From Hymenobacter negativus (GTDB lineage: Bacteria > Bacteroidota > Bacteroidia > Cytophagales > Hymenobacteraceae), in contig NZ_JAGETZ010000001.1 in assembly GCF_017571495.1 (NCBI RefSeq), forward strand, positions 897,035 to 961,034: a DNA stretch of 64,000 nucleotides. Direction: 5' to 3'. The notes beneath the pieces were generated by a model, which ran no database searches, was not told the origin of the DNA, and was given only the letters and a program-made list of their open reading frames with translations. Each line of letters opens with the position of its first letter. The first letter of the stretch is position 1. Positions 17,750 through 27,013 of the stretch are shown one piece after another. A program made the translations under genes and the position numbers.

Positions 17750-18664
17750 CTATCCTACATTCTGCTGGGCAGTTTGCAGCACTCGATTTAACCAAGCGTA
17801 CCCTTCTACTCGAACAAGCTTTTGGAGCAGTTCTGGAGGAAGGCGGTGCTGCCCGAGCAGCGTTCCGGCTATTTGACCAGCTAGCGACGCGTTTGTATCG
17901 GTGTCGCCACCCGCTGCTATAATAGCCGCAAGCATCTCTGTGAACCCCAAACACGGCACCTGCGATGCGCAAAACAAGGCAAATGGCACCGAATCCACCA
18001 CGTACCCGCTCGTGCCCAAACGTGCTACGTCGGTAATGGACGAGTGCGCTGGCAAAGCTTGTATTTCCAGGAGCCGGTCACGCAAGCGGGTATCCGGCAA
18101 TTGGGGCACAAGTAGGTCCAGCAGCGGCGCTGCTCCTGTCCACTGCCCGGCAAGGATAGCTCGAATGGCTAGGACTACCGCCAGTGCACCCACGTACGCA
18201 TCCACTTGGCGGTGAGTAATTCGGCAGAAGTCGTGGAGCTCGGTTGGGGAATACTGCGCCCAGAAGGCAAAAGGCGCGATGCGCATCGCGGCACCATTCC
18301 CTGCCCCATACGCTCCTTCACGTCCCACCTGGCTCCAATGCCCACCTGCTTGTAATTCCCGCAAGGCTTTCAGGGTACTCGCTCCAAGCCCCGTTAGCTG
18401 GCCTTGTGCATGGGCGGCAGCCAATTCAGTGGCGAGCGTTGCCGGCAACAGAAACGGCGCGCGGCAGAGAGCTTCCAACGTCACCAACGTTAACTGGGTG
18501 TCATCGGTCAACTGCCACACGGGTGCGCGCTTGGGCGGCGGCTGCAAATAAAAGGTGGACCGGTCCGGACCCTTCGGCAGGTTTTCGGAACCACTGCCCC
18601 AGGCATCCCCAATGGCTCCGCCGAGAATACAGCCTGCCAATCGTTCTTGTTTGGTCATCAGCAA
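17750..18664 (-). CDS. ADP-ribosylglycohydrolase family protein
   Basis: 304 aa, usual length for DraG/ARH-like hydrolases, which remove ADP-ribose from proteins or small molecules using two Mg ions. Metal-binding motifs are all present: GAIGDAWG near the N-terminus, TDDTQL, GNGAAMRIAPF and AGGDTDTNASLAGQIAG near the C-terminus. No signal peptide; cytosolic. No dinitrogenase-reductase or toxin ADP-ribosyltransferase gene is adjacent, so the natural target is unknown. An alternative ATG two codons downstream (18658) is equally possible. Confidence 0.92.
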   Translation of the reverse strand: MLMTKQERLAGCILGGAIGDAWGSGSENLPKGPDRSTFYLQPPPKRAPVWQLTDDTQLTLVTLEALCRAPFLLPATLATELAAAHAQGQLTGLGASTLKALRELQAGGHWSQVGREGAYGAGNGAAMRIAPFAFWAQYSPTELHDFCRITHRQVDAYVGALAVVLAIRAILAGQWTGAAPLLDLLVPQLPDTRLRDRLLEIQALPAHSSITDVARLGTSGYVVDSVPFALFCASQVPCLGFTEMLAAIIAAGGDTDTNASLAGQIAGTLLGQHRLPPELLQKLVRVEGYAWLNRVLQTAQQNVG

Positions 18665-18973
18665 AAGTCGCTAGACAGGTAATTACAAGGGAAATCACGA
18701 ATATAACCTCACCCAAAAAAGCCCCGCCAGCTACTGGCGGGGCTTGCTGTTGTTCTCTGTGTACGCGCTTCCTTGTGCCCCCGACGAGCAGCTGACCGCC
18801 ACCCGTGCCACTTTGCCCGAACCAGCGCGAAACGGCCCAATTGCTGAACATCAACCACGCCGGGGCTAGCGCTCCCTTGCCCTACCCCGCGGCCCTGGTC
18901 GCTTAGTTACGGAAAAAACTGGCGCTTCAAAGCTGCCGCTGGCGCATTCATTGGATGCGCCAGCGGAAATGCC
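18665..18973. other. 309-base intergenic region with two hairpins
   Basis: Holds the terminator at 18713-18745 and a 12-bp hairpin CCGCTGGCGCAT/ATGCGCCAGCGG at 18936-18966, directly downstream of the permease-peptidase stop. Between them a short plus-strand frame ending at 18906 reads like the tail of a coding sequence (LLNINHAGAS), but it has no start or homology I can name. I treat the region as non-coding. Confidence 0.5.
18713..18745 (-). terminator. intrinsic terminator, minus strand
   Basis: Perfect 12-bp stem AAGCCCCGCCAG/CTGGCGGGGCTT with a CTA loop; the preceding A-run becomes the T-run on the minus strand. It would stop read-through from the 18974-22552 gene. Confidence 0.8.
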
Positions 18974-21900
18974 TTATTGGCTGGCGACCTGGCCCATTTC
19001 TATCGCGGCTCGGCTGTTGTCTTCCGGCCGGCGGTCTACGAGCAGAACGTTTGGGTCGATGACGGCCTTTTGAGGAGCTACGGGCACAAGAAGCCGCAGG
19101 ATTTTCCGGGAGGTTGTGACGAGCACGCGCTGCTGGTACAGCACCTTGTTGCCCGGCCCGTATAGGGCGACATCAATGTAATCGTGCAAGGGCGCCTCCG
19201 TTTCCTTACCGAGCTGGTCGGCGTAGCGCTTATGCACCTCCAGCTGCACAATGGCCCGATAGCGGCCGTCGGGGAGGCGCTGGTAGGCGACCTCCTGCAC
19301 CTGGTTGTCGTAGAGGGTAATCTGCTTCAACTGGTCGGCCACAAAGTAGCGGAGCGAATCGGGCGTGGCGCGCACGATGTAGCCGTACAGGTCTTCGGAG
19401 GTGGGGTACGGCGCCGGGCGGTTTTGATAGTCTTGGATAAAGCTGCCCAGGGCGCCGTGGAGGCGTTTTTCGCCTAGGTAGCTGCGCAGGGCGTACAAAG
19501 CCAGCGAGCCTTTGGCGTAGTGAATGTGCGGCTGGTCTTCGTTGTAGAGCAAGGGCAGCTCGCGCACCTTCTCACTGGCCCGGCCGCGCAGGTAGTAATC
19601 GAGGGCGTAGCGGCGCATTTTCAGCACCCGGTCCGGGCCATACTGGCGCTCCAGCATCAGCGTGGAGAGGTATTCGGCCACCGACTCCGAGAGGAAGGTG
19701 GCGCCCTGTACGGCCGCACCGGTTACCCGGTGCCCCCACCACTGGTGGGCCATTTCGTGGGCCACGACGCGGTAAGTACGGTCCACGTCGTGGTCCTCAG
19801 GGCTGGTTTGGGCGATGAAGCCTAGGCCTTCGGAGTAGGGCATGGTGCCTGGGAAAGCCTGGGCAAACTTCTGGTAGCGCGGAAACTCGATGATGCGGGC
19901 CTGCTGCTGGGGGTAGGCCCCAAACTGCTCGCCATAGTAGGCCAGCGAGGCGCGCATGGAGCGCATCATGCGGTCCAGGTTGTAGGGGTGGCTGGGGTGG
20001 TAATAGATTTCCAGGTCGACCCCATTCTGCCGCTCGCGCCGCACCCGGTACCGGGCCGAGGTAATGGAGTAGAAGTTGAGCACTGGCACGGCCAGCCGGT
20101 AGTGAAAATAGCGGCGGCCGTTTTGCTGCCATTCCTTCAGGAGCGCACCGGGGGCCACGGCAATCTGGTCGGGGCTGGTGCTCAGCGTGGCTTCGAAGCG
20201 CAGCCGGTCGGCATCGGTGGAAATGTAGGTATTGGCGTAGGCCGCCGAGTCGCTCTGCGGGGCCATGCGGGGCCGTTCGGGCAGTCCGAGCTTGGCACGG
20301 TCCGTGGCGCTTTCCAGCTCCAGGTTGCGGGTGTAGCCAATGGTGGGCGCCAGGTCGAAGTTGTTGAGGAAAGTGCCATTGCCGTTAATCAGAGGGCGGG
20401 ACACCTTGTTTTCGAAGCCGCGGGCCTGGTAACTGGCCGAGTAGCGCAGCAGCAGCGAGTCGCCGGGCGCCAGGGCGGGCAGCAGTACGAAGCTGCGGAA
20501 GTGCAGGCGCTGGTCGTCGAGCACGGGCCGGGTGCCAGGGATGCGGAACTGGTAGTTTTCCAGGTAGCTACTATAAGACAGGCGCAGGGTATCGAGCGGG
20601 CGGCTGGTTTTGTTGGTGAGCGTGAGCTGGCCCTGCACCTGCACGGCACGGGCCGCGGGCATAAGGTCCACCTGCAGCTTCACGGCCGTGACGCGGGGCT
20701 GCGGGGCGTGTTCGTAGCGTTTGTACTGCTTTTCGTAGTCGGCCGCCAGGGCCTGGTCCTCGTGCTCAGTAGTATAATCGTTGCGCACGTCAATGTTGTA
20801 GTAAATCCAGGCACCCAGGCCCAGCCAGGTTAGCAGGCCGGTGGCGGCCACCACCCGCAGCATCGGGGTAAACGACTGCCGCAGCTGTGCGGCGCTGAAG
20901 GCCACGCCCACGGCCCGGCCCCGCACCCATAGCCCGGCCGTGAGGGCCACCAGCAGCACGGTAAAGGCCGCCCAGTAGAGCTTGAACCAGACGATGCCCG
21001 CCGCGAAGGGCCCGAAGCCGTTCATGTCGGAATAGGTGAAGGCGGGTGTGTCGGCGAAACGGAAGAGGTTGTTGTTCCAGTCGAGGGCCGCGCCGCTGAT
21101 GGCCTGAAACAGAATGAGGGCCACCGTGAGGCCATAGGCCAGGAACTTGTTGCGCAGCAGCACGTGCAGAAACACTGTGCCCACGGCCACCATCACGTAA
21201 CGGGTAAATTCGATGCCGAACACGGCTTTGCCGTACAGGCTCCACTCGAAATTAGTATAACCCTGCAGGGCCTGCGCCGCCACGCACACCAGCACGCCCA
21301 CGCTCGTGAGCAAGGCGGCAACGAACACCAACGTCAGCAGCTTGGCCGTGTAGGACACCCACGAAGGGCGGGGTGCAGCATCCAGGATGCCGTCGAGGCG
21401 GGCGTCCTGCTCTTTCCACACCAGCACCCCGCCGTAGTACACCAGCACGGCAATGACGAATGTGCCGTAGGTGCCGTTAATCACGTCGAGCATGGTGTAG
21501 GTGACCGGGTAAAAGTGGCCGCCCTCCCGCTCCGAGGCCGTGGCGGCAACGCTGAGCAGGTTGAGTACGCCCAGGCCGAGAATTATCCAGAACGGCACGC
21601 TTTTCAGGATACCCAGCAAGTCCAGGCGGGCCTGCTGCGTGAGCTGCACCAGCGCGGCGCCGCGGTCGTGGCGGGGCTGCACGCGGGGCCGGGGCGTGGG
21701 GGCAGCAGTCCGCACCGGGGCCGCGGGCTCGGTCAGCCGTTGCTTTTTGACTTTGCCCGTTGACGTTGTGAAGGAAAACACACCGTGGGTGAGGCCCATG
21801 AGGGCGCCGGCAATGCCCAGCCAAACTAGGCGGTTGGTAAGCAGCGGGCCGACGAAGTCCAGCACTTCGGTATTTTTTTCCGCCACCGTCCAGTATTTGG

Positions 21901-22552
21901 TCAGGGCGCTGAAGGTGCGCAGGCCGAAGGGGTCGAGTAGCAGCACGCTGGCGGGCGTGTCGAGGTTGGGGGTCAGCAGGCCCACCAGCAGAAAGCCCAC
22001 CATCAGCCCCAGGGCGGCGATGAAGGCGTACACCGTGTTGCGCGTCAGCACCGTGAGGCAGTAGATGATGGCCCCGGCCAGCACCGCGTTGGGCACAATA
22101 AACAGGCCCACTGCCTGCAGGTAAGGCATCAGCTGGAACGGCCCCACCCGGGCCGGCTCGTTGAGCGGCGCCCCCAGCACAATGGCCAGCAGCATCCCCA
22201 GCAAGGCCAGCACCGCTACCAGCACCCCGCCAGCAAAGCGGCCCCACAGGTAGCCGCTCTTTTCCAGGGGCGCAGCGTACAGCACCTGAGCATAGCCGGA
22301 GCCCGAGTCGCGGGTGGCAGTACTGGCCATGATGGCCGTAATAAAGAGCAGGCACAGCATGGTCATGGCCCCGGCCCGACTCAGAATGGCAAAAGGGGCG
22401 TTGACGTGCAGGTTGCGCAAATCCTGGCCCATTTGCAGGCTGGGCCAAAGCATGGCCAGAAAGGTCAGCCCGAAGGTGACGGCCAGGAAGATGTAGCTGA
22501 GCGGCTGCTTGCGCCAGGTGGCCAGCTCGAAGCGGAGAAAGGCAGTAAACAT
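18974..22552 (-). CDS. ABC transporter permease fused to M1 family aminopeptidase
   Basis: 1192 aa. Residues ~1-260 and ~310-610 are two ABC-2-type permease units of about six transmembrane helices each, joined by a basic linker (KVKKQRLTEP...RPRVQPRHD). From ~640 the protein is an M1-like metallopeptidase: HEMAH at 932-936 (zinc ligands and catalytic Glu) and a downstream SESVAEY segment giving the third ligand (Glu956), with 19 rather than the usual 18 residues between. Family knowledge: such fusions are common in Bacteroidota next to a dedicated ATPase; export or processing of an unknown peptide is assumed. The ATPase gene ends 12 bases upstream, so the two form an operon. Confidence 0.9.
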   Translation of the reverse strand: MFTAFLRFELATWRKQPLSYIFLAVTFGLTFLAMLWPSLQMGQDLRNLHVNAPFAILSRAGAMTMLCLLFITAIMASTATRDSGSGYAQVLYAAPLEKSGYLWGRFAGGVLVAVLALLGMLLAIVLGAPLNEPARVGPFQLMPYLQAVGLFIVPNAVLAGAIIYCLTVLTRNTVYAFIAALGLMVGFLLVGLLTPNLDTPASVLLLDPFGLRTFSALTKYWTVAEKNTEVLDFVGPLLTNRLVWLGIAGALMGLTHGVFSFTTSTGKVKKQRLTEPAAPVRTAAPTPRPRVQPRHDRGAALVQLTQQARLDLLGILKSVPFWIILGLGVLNLLSVAATASEREGGHFYPVTYTMLDVINGTYGTFVIAVLVYYGGVLVWKEQDARLDGILDAAPRPSWVSYTAKLLTLVFVAALLTSVGVLVCVAAQALQGYTNFEWSLYGKAVFGIEFTRYVMVAVGTVFLHVLLRNKFLAYGLTVALILFQAISGAALDWNNNLFRFADTPAFTYSDMNGFGPFAAGIVWFKLYWAAFTVLLVALTAGLWVRGRAVGVAFSAAQLRQSFTPMLRVVAATGLLTWLGLGAWIYYNIDVRNDYTTEHEDQALAADYEKQYKRYEHAPQPRVTAVKLQVDLMPAARAVQVQGQLTLTNKTSRPLDTLRLSYSSYLENYQFRIPGTRPVLDDQRLHFRSFVLLPALAPGDSLLLRYSASYQARGFENKVSRPLINGNGTFLNNFDLAPTIGYTRNLELESATDRAKLGLPERPRMAPQSDSAAYANTYISTDADRLRFEATLSTSPDQIAVAPGALLKEWQQNGRRYFHYRLAVPVLNFYSITSARYRVRRERQNGVDLEIYYHPSHPYNLDRMMRSMRASLAYYGEQFGAYPQQQARIIEFPRYQKFAQAFPGTMPYSEGLGFIAQTSPEDHDVDRTYRVVAHEMAHQWWGHRVTGAAVQGATFLSESVAEYLSTLMLERQYGPDRVLKMRRYALDYYLRGRASEKVRELPLLYNEDQPHIHYAKGSLALYALRSYLGEKRLHGALGSFIQDYQNRPAPYPTSEDLYGYIVRATPDSLRYFVADQLKQITLYDNQVQEVAYQRLPDGRYRAIVQLEVHKRYADQLGKETEAPLHDYIDVALYGPGNKVLYQQRVLVTTSRKILRLLVPVAPQKAVIDPNVLLVDRRPEDNSRAAIEMGQVASQ

Positions 22553-22564
22553 GAGCAGGCGGGC

Positions 22565-23461
22565 TTAGGCGGGGAGAAGTGTTGATTGCGCAGCTTGCCC
22601 CTGGATGGCGGAGAAAAACACGTCTTCCAGGCTGGGCTCCACGGCTTGAAAACCGGCCGCCTCCAGCTGCTGGCCGCGCACGTGCAGCAGCGGCTGCCCG
22701 GCCAGCAGCTTGGTTGAAATCACGTCGTACTCCCGCTGGTATTCCGCTAGCTCCGCTTTCTCAATCGTGCGCTCCCAGATGCGGCCTTGCAGCTCGCGCA
22801 TGGCGGCCTGGGGCTGCCCGGCGTAGAGCACCCGCCCCTGGTTGATGATGGCCATGTTGCGGCACAGTTCGCGCACGTCGTCCACGATGTGGGTGCTCAG
22901 GATGACGATGATGTTTTCCCCGATTTCGCTCAGCAGGTTATAGAAGCGGTTGCGCTCCCCGGGGTCGAGGCCGGCGGTGGGCTCATCCACGATGATGAGC
23001 AGGGGCTCCCCGATGAGGGCCTGGGCAATGCCGAAGCGCTGCTTCATACCGCCCGAAAACGTGCTGATGCTGCGCTTGCGCACTTCGTAGAGGTTGGTTT
23101 GCTCCAGCAGGGCCTTCACCGTCTCGCGCCGCTCATTGCGGTTCACGATGCCTTTCACCACGGCCATGTGGTCGAGCAGGTCCTCGGCCGACACCCGGGG
23201 GTACACCCCAAACTCCTGGGGCAGGTAGCCCAGCACCCGGCGCAGGGCCATTTTGTCGTGCAGCGCATCAATGGCGTCGAGGTGGATGCTGCCGCTGTCG
23301 GGCTCCTGCAGGGTGGCAATGGTGCGCATCAGGCTGGACTTGCCGGCGCCGTTGGGGCCGAGCAAGCCAAACATGCCCTGCGGAATAGTCAGGCTCACGT
23401 TGTCGAGGGCCTTCACCCCGTTGGGGTAGGTTTTCGACAGATTTTTGATGGTCAGTTCCAT
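22565..23461 (-). CDS. ABC transporter ATP-binding protein
   Basis: 298 aa. Walker A GPNGAGKSS, Q-loop YLPQEFGVYP, signature FSGGMKQR, Walker B LLIIVDEPTAGLD and switch His in LSTHIVDD. The C-terminal ~75 residues resemble the extension seen in ATPases of ABC-2 exporters (LEDVFFSAIQG). It is the first gene of a two-gene operon with the permease-M1 fusion and should energise that permease. The fragment at the start (MELTIKNLSKTYPNG) fits a normal N-terminus. Confidence 0.93.
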   Translation of the reverse strand: MELTIKNLSKTYPNGVKALDNVSLTIPQGMFGLLGPNGAGKSSLMRTIATLQEPDSGSIHLDAIDALHDKMALRRVLGYLPQEFGVYPRVSAEDLLDHMAVVKGIVNRNERRETVKALLEQTNLYEVRKRSISTFSGGMKQRFGIAQALIGEPLLIIVDEPTAGLDPGERNRFYNLLSEIGENIIVILSTHIVDDVRELCRNMAIINQGRVLYAGQPQAAMRELQGRIWERTIEKAELAEYQREYDVISTKLLAGQPLLHVRGQQLEAAGFQAVEPSLEDVFFSAIQGQAAQSTLLPA

Positions 23462-23937
23462 ACGGAAGGGCGGCTAAGAGGCGGTGTCGTGGCACCTGCC
23501 ACGCGGTTTTCTGGCTCAAACATCCCCCACTCACGGCCGCCCCGCAAGTTGAAATGAGTAAGTGGTAGACCCCAGCTAGAATCCGGTAGCCCTGGCTTAG
23601 GCCATTGGCTGCCAACCTTGCTTCCTGATATGATTCCAACGGCTGGCCTCCCCTAATAGAAGCCGGCAAGCTGGCGCTCATGGCCCTACATCGTGCCCGG
23701 GCCTGCCCACTGGCAACCCCTCATAAGCTACTCAAGCAGGCCGCCTGTAGCATCGTCAAATAAGTCATCCCGTATCAGCCCTGTTTTGCTGAGACGCCCG
23801 CCTAATGACTTGCTTTTAAACCAGTTTATAATATCCCCGCTACTGTAAGAAGGCGCAGTTGGATGGCCTCCCAGCTGCCTATTTAATACGTGCATATGCG
23901 CGTACTAAAACTACTTCGGGTTGTGAACTACCCGGCA
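23462..23937. other. 476-base intergenic region
   Basis: No coding sequence, RNA gene or long hairpin recognised; only a small GTGGCA/TGCCAC inverted repeat near 23490 and AT-richer sequence toward the right end. It should contain the promoter of the ABC operon, but no TAnnTTTG element was found on the minus strand. Confidence 0.4.
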
Positions 23938-24495
23938 TTAGTGTTCTATTACATCATCAATTTTATACCCATCCTTGGTATGAGTTACCCGGATATCTTC
24001 CTTGTAATCTATTTTGAAAGAATCATGGATGACAACATCAAAGACAAAGTCATTTTCCTTTGTTGTAGACTTTAGCTCGCAACGTGTTACGGTTATGTGG
24101 CCGTTATCCTGGCCCGAAATTAAAAAACCACCTGAGCCTACGTGTTCAGTGTTGTATTTATCGCCCCATTTCTTTTTAAACCCTTCCAAAGTCATCGTGT
24201 CATCATATTCCAGGTTTATACCATCTTGCTTATAGGCCTCGTAGTCTGCAGTGTAAATACTCGGCGTCTTATCGGACTCTTTATTTTCCTTTTCAATATT
24301 GAAGTTGTCTTCTATACTTTTAATTAGCCAGGCTTTCGCCTGTTCTGAATCGTTAACAACAGGCTTTTCTTTGTCTTCCCGTTGTTCATTTTTAGCTACT
24401 GGAGCTTGTTGAACAGGGTCGGATTTTTTGTCGGTCTTGGGGTCGCTGCAAGCGCAAACAGTTGTTAGGAGCAGTATAAGGGAAATGTTTTTCAT
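23938..24495 (-). CDS. lipoprotein of unknown function
   Basis: 185 aa. The start at MKNISLILLLTTVCAC gives a signal peptide with lipobox VCAC (Cys16); the longer frame adds 12 residues that would bury it. A Lys/Asp/Glu-rich spacer (DPKTDKKSDPVQQ...) is followed by a ~125-residue alpha/beta domain with IYTADYEAYKQDG and GFKKKWGDKY; no domain recognised. The gene is distinctly more AT-rich and lysine-rich than its neighbours, which may indicate transfer. Monocistronic. Confidence 0.75.
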   Translation of the reverse strand: MKNISLILLLTTVCACSDPKTDKKSDPVQQAPVAKNEQREDKEKPVVNDSEQAKAWLIKSIEDNFNIEKENKESDKTPSIYTADYEAYKQDGINLEYDDTMTLEGFKKKWGDKYNTEHVGSGGFLISGQDNGHITVTRCELKSTTKENDFVFDVVIHDSFKIDYKEDIRVTHTKDGYKIDDVIEH

Positions 24496-24666
24496 TTGGT
24501 AATTAGGGGCGATGTCCTGGCAATAGCTCATTTGTCGGCAGGTACACGAATGGAAGAGGTAAAATTGGAGTGGTCTGGTAAAACAGCCCGTGAGCTAAGG
24601 TAGGCTGGTTTGGCTAGTAAGGAGGAGCATAGGCTGGAGGCTAAGGCAGCTCGGCATGGGCCGACC

Positions 24667-25407
24667 TCACCCCTGAAACCGCTTCATCAACTCATCCTTC
24701 TTGCGGCGCGACACTTCAATAATGGAGTCGTCGGTGAGCTGCACGTAGCCGCCGCTGCCTTTGATGTAGCGCTTCACGTGGGCGGCATTGACGAGGTGCG
24801 ACTGGTGGATGCGGATGAAGCCGTAGTCGGTAAACAGCTCCTCGTACTCCTTAAGCGTGCGGCTGACCAGGATTTTCTCCTTGCCTTCGAGCACAAAGAG
24901 GGTATAGTTGTCGTCGGCCTGGCAGCGCACGATGCGGGCCACTTCCACCACCTCGAAGCCCTCCATGGTCGGCAGCACCACCTTGCCAGCGAGGCCCGTG
25001 CGCTCCCGCATGTTGTCGTAGAACGTGTGCAGCTGGGCCGCCACCGGTGCTTTCTGCCGCTGGGCTTTGGCCACGGCCTCGCGCAGTTCGGCCACGCCCA
25101 CGGGCTTGAGCAGGTAGTCGAGGGCGCAGAACTTGATGGCGCGGAGCGCATATCGGTCGTGGGCCGTGGTGAAAATGATGTCGAACGAAGCGCGGCCCAG
25201 CATGTCCAGCAAATCGAAGCCGGAGCCCAGCGGCATTTCCACGTCCAGAAACAGCAGGTCGGGCGTTTGCTCGCGCAGCAGTTGCAGGCCTTCTTCGGCC
25301 GAAGCCGCCTCCCCAATGACCGTTACATCGGGGCAATAATGCTGCAGCAATGCCCGCAGGGCCTCGCGGGTGTTCGATTCGTCGTCGATGAGAATGGTTC
25401 GGGTCAC
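24667..25407 (-). CDS. LytTR family response regulator
   Basis: 246 aa, GTG start (no in-frame ATG nearby). The receiver domain (1-120) has acidic pocket IDDE, phosphoacceptor Asp55 in LLFLDVEMP, Thr in FTTAHD and Lys in LLKPVG. The LytTR DNA-binding domain (~145-243) has the typical RIVRCQADDNYT and FIRIHQSHLVNAAHV segments. It is encoded 139 bases downstream of a LytS-type histidine kinase on the same strand; the two form a two-component pair. Target genes are unknown. A run of small intergenic sequence separates it from the lipoprotein downstream. Confidence 0.94.
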   Translation of the reverse strand: MTRTILIDDESNTREALRALLQHYCPDVTVIGEAASAEEGLQLLREQTPDLLFLDVEMPLGSGFDLLDMLGRASFDIIFTTAHDRYALRAIKFCALDYLLKPVGVAELREAVAKAQRQKAPVAAQLHTFYDNMRERTGLAGKVVLPTMEGFEVVEVARIVRCQADDNYTLFVLEGKEKILVSRTLKEYEELFTDYGFIRIHQSHLVNAAHVKRYIKGSGGYVQLTDDSIIEVSRRKKDELMKRFQG

Positions 25408-25546
25408 GGCAGAAACGGGTGGCTCTTGTGCTAGGGGGTGTAAATGGTGAGGGATATTACAGTAAAATTGAGCAAAAAAGCCGGTCAGAGGGAATTCATG
25501 CAGAAAGAAGAAAAGCCTGACTCCCTGCTGGCCACGCGCTGGCTAA

Positions 25547-26821
25547 TCAGGCATGCAGGCGCGGAATGCGCACCACCACGCGGGTCCCCTGGGCAGACGA
25601 ATCCGGGCTACCCAAGTCGGTATAGGCCACGGTGATGGGGCGCCGGGCTTGCCGGTTCAGCAGGGCAATGCGTTCCTCCAGAATGGCCGACCCGCGCGAC
25701 GGATAGCCCGCATGGTTGCCCGGCTGCTCAGCGGCACGCTGGCGCCCCACCCCATTGTCCTGCACCACGGCCACCAGGTAATCGGCCTCTCTGGTTAGGC
25801 GTACCACCACCTGCCCTTGGCCGGAATGGTGCGCCAGGCCGTGCCACACGGCATTTTCCACAAGCGGATGCAGGAGCATGGCGGGCATTTCCTCGTCGAG
25901 CAGGGCATCCTCGGCGGCCACTTCGTAGGTGAATTGCCCTTCAAAACGCAGGGCCTCCAGCTCCAGGTAGCGGCGCAGCATGTTCAGTTCGGCGCGCACC
26001 GTGAGCAGCGGCTGGCGCGACTGCTCCAGAATCAGCCGCATCAGCCCCCCGAAACGGGTGAGGTAGTGCTGCGCCGCCTCGGCCTCGTGCCGCAGGATGT
26101 AGTTCTGGATGGACTGCAGGGAGTTGAAGATAAAATGCGGGTTCATCTGGGCCAGCAAGGCGCGCTGCTCGGTTTGGGCCAGGCGCAGCTGCACATGCTG
26201 CCCCCGGCGCAGCTGCCGGCGGCCCCACAGGCTCCCGCCCAGCACCACGGCTCCGCCCGCCACCCAGCCCAGCCACTGCCAGCTCACCGGTTGCCCCTTG
26301 GGCAGGCGCCGGATGCCCTCGCTCGTCACAAAAACCCAGTTGTGGGCGTCCTCGCCTATGAACTGCACGGCAAGGCCCGGCAGCACAGTCGGTGTCAGCC
26401 GGCGGTCGGCGTAGCGCAGCGCGCCGGCCTGGGTACCAATCCAGAAGGGCCCGCCGGGCGATTGGTAAAGCGCCGTGATGCCTTTGCTGGGCAGCCCCTG
26501 CGTATAGGTAATTTCCCGAAACCCGGCACCTTCGTACACCAGCAAGCCTTCGCGGGTACCCACCCAGACCTGGCCGCTGGCGTCCTGGGCAAGCGCCGTA
26601 ATGGTATCGTTGCTCAGGCCATTTTGGGTAGTGAAATGGGTTTTCCCGGCACCTTCGCTGAGCCAGAGGCCCCGCCTCGCAGCCTCCCACACGCGGCCCT
26701 GTTGGTCGATTAGCCGTGCTACCCCACCCGGTAATGCGTGCACGTCTTGGCCAGCGGCAGATAGTGAAACCAGGAACCCCAGGCATGCCAGCCAGCGCGG
26801 CATTATCACGTCTATTCCCAT
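25547..26821 (-). CDS. LytS-type sensor histidine kinase with short propeller sensor
   Basis: 424 aa. Residues 7-24 form a signal peptide; ~30-170 hold three to four two-component-regulator propeller strands (LSNDTITALAQDASGQVWVG, GPFWIGTQAGALRYA), far fewer than the ~14 blades of typical Bacteroidota hybrid sensors. A single transmembrane helix (~183-200) leads to a His_kinase domain with phosphoacceptor His229 in QMNPHFIFNSLQ and a HATPase domain (LVENAVWHG, DNGVGR). No Y_Y_Y domain is evident. A -7 promoter element lies 4 bases before the ATG, predicting a leaderless message. Partner of the LytTR regulator. Confidence 0.92.
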   Translation of the reverse strand: MGIDVIMPRWLACLGFLVSLSAAGQDVHALPGGVARLIDQQGRVWEAARRGLWLSEGAGKTHFTTQNGLSNDTITALAQDASGQVWVGTREGLLVYEGAGFREITYTQGLPSKGITALYQSPGGPFWIGTQAGALRYADRRLTPTVLPGLAVQFIGEDAHNWVFVTSEGIRRLPKGQPVSWQWLGWVAGGAVVLGGSLWGRRQLRRGQHVQLRLAQTEQRALLAQMNPHFIFNSLQSIQNYILRHEAEAAQHYLTRFGGLMRLILEQSRQPLLTVRAELNMLRRYLELEALRFEGQFTYEVAAEDALLDEEMPAMLLHPLVENAVWHGLAHHSGQGQVVVRLTREADYLVAVVQDNGVGRQRAAEQPGNHAGYPSRGSAILEERIALLNRQARRPITVAYTDLGSPDSSAQGTRVVVRIPRLHA

Positions 26822-26825
26822 TCGT

Positions 26826-26833
26826 CAAAAGTA
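26826..26833 (-). promoter_or_regulatory. -7 promoter element of the histidine kinase gene, leaderless
   Basis: TACTTTTG followed by ACGA and then the ATG at 26821. Same 4-base spacing as argS and purB. Confidence 0.6.
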
Positions 26834-26910
26834 GGAGAATATGCCGCAATCTGGCAGGCCTAGACGCGCCTATTGCGCCCTACCGGCCGAATACCCCACC
26901 GAAACTTGCA

Positions 26911-26953
26911 GCAACAAAAAGCCCCACCAGTAGCTGGCGGGGCTTTTTGTTGC
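26911..26953. terminator. bidirectional intrinsic terminator
   Basis: 20-bp arms with one mismatch (GCAACAAAAAGCCCCACCAG with its near-complement), TAG loop. T-runs on both sides. Lies 61 bases past the esterase stop. Confidence 0.88.
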
Positions 26954-27013
26954 ACGGATGAAGTTCATAAAACTCCTATCCGGCTATAGTCAGTCAGCAC
27001 TTTAGGCTAATAC

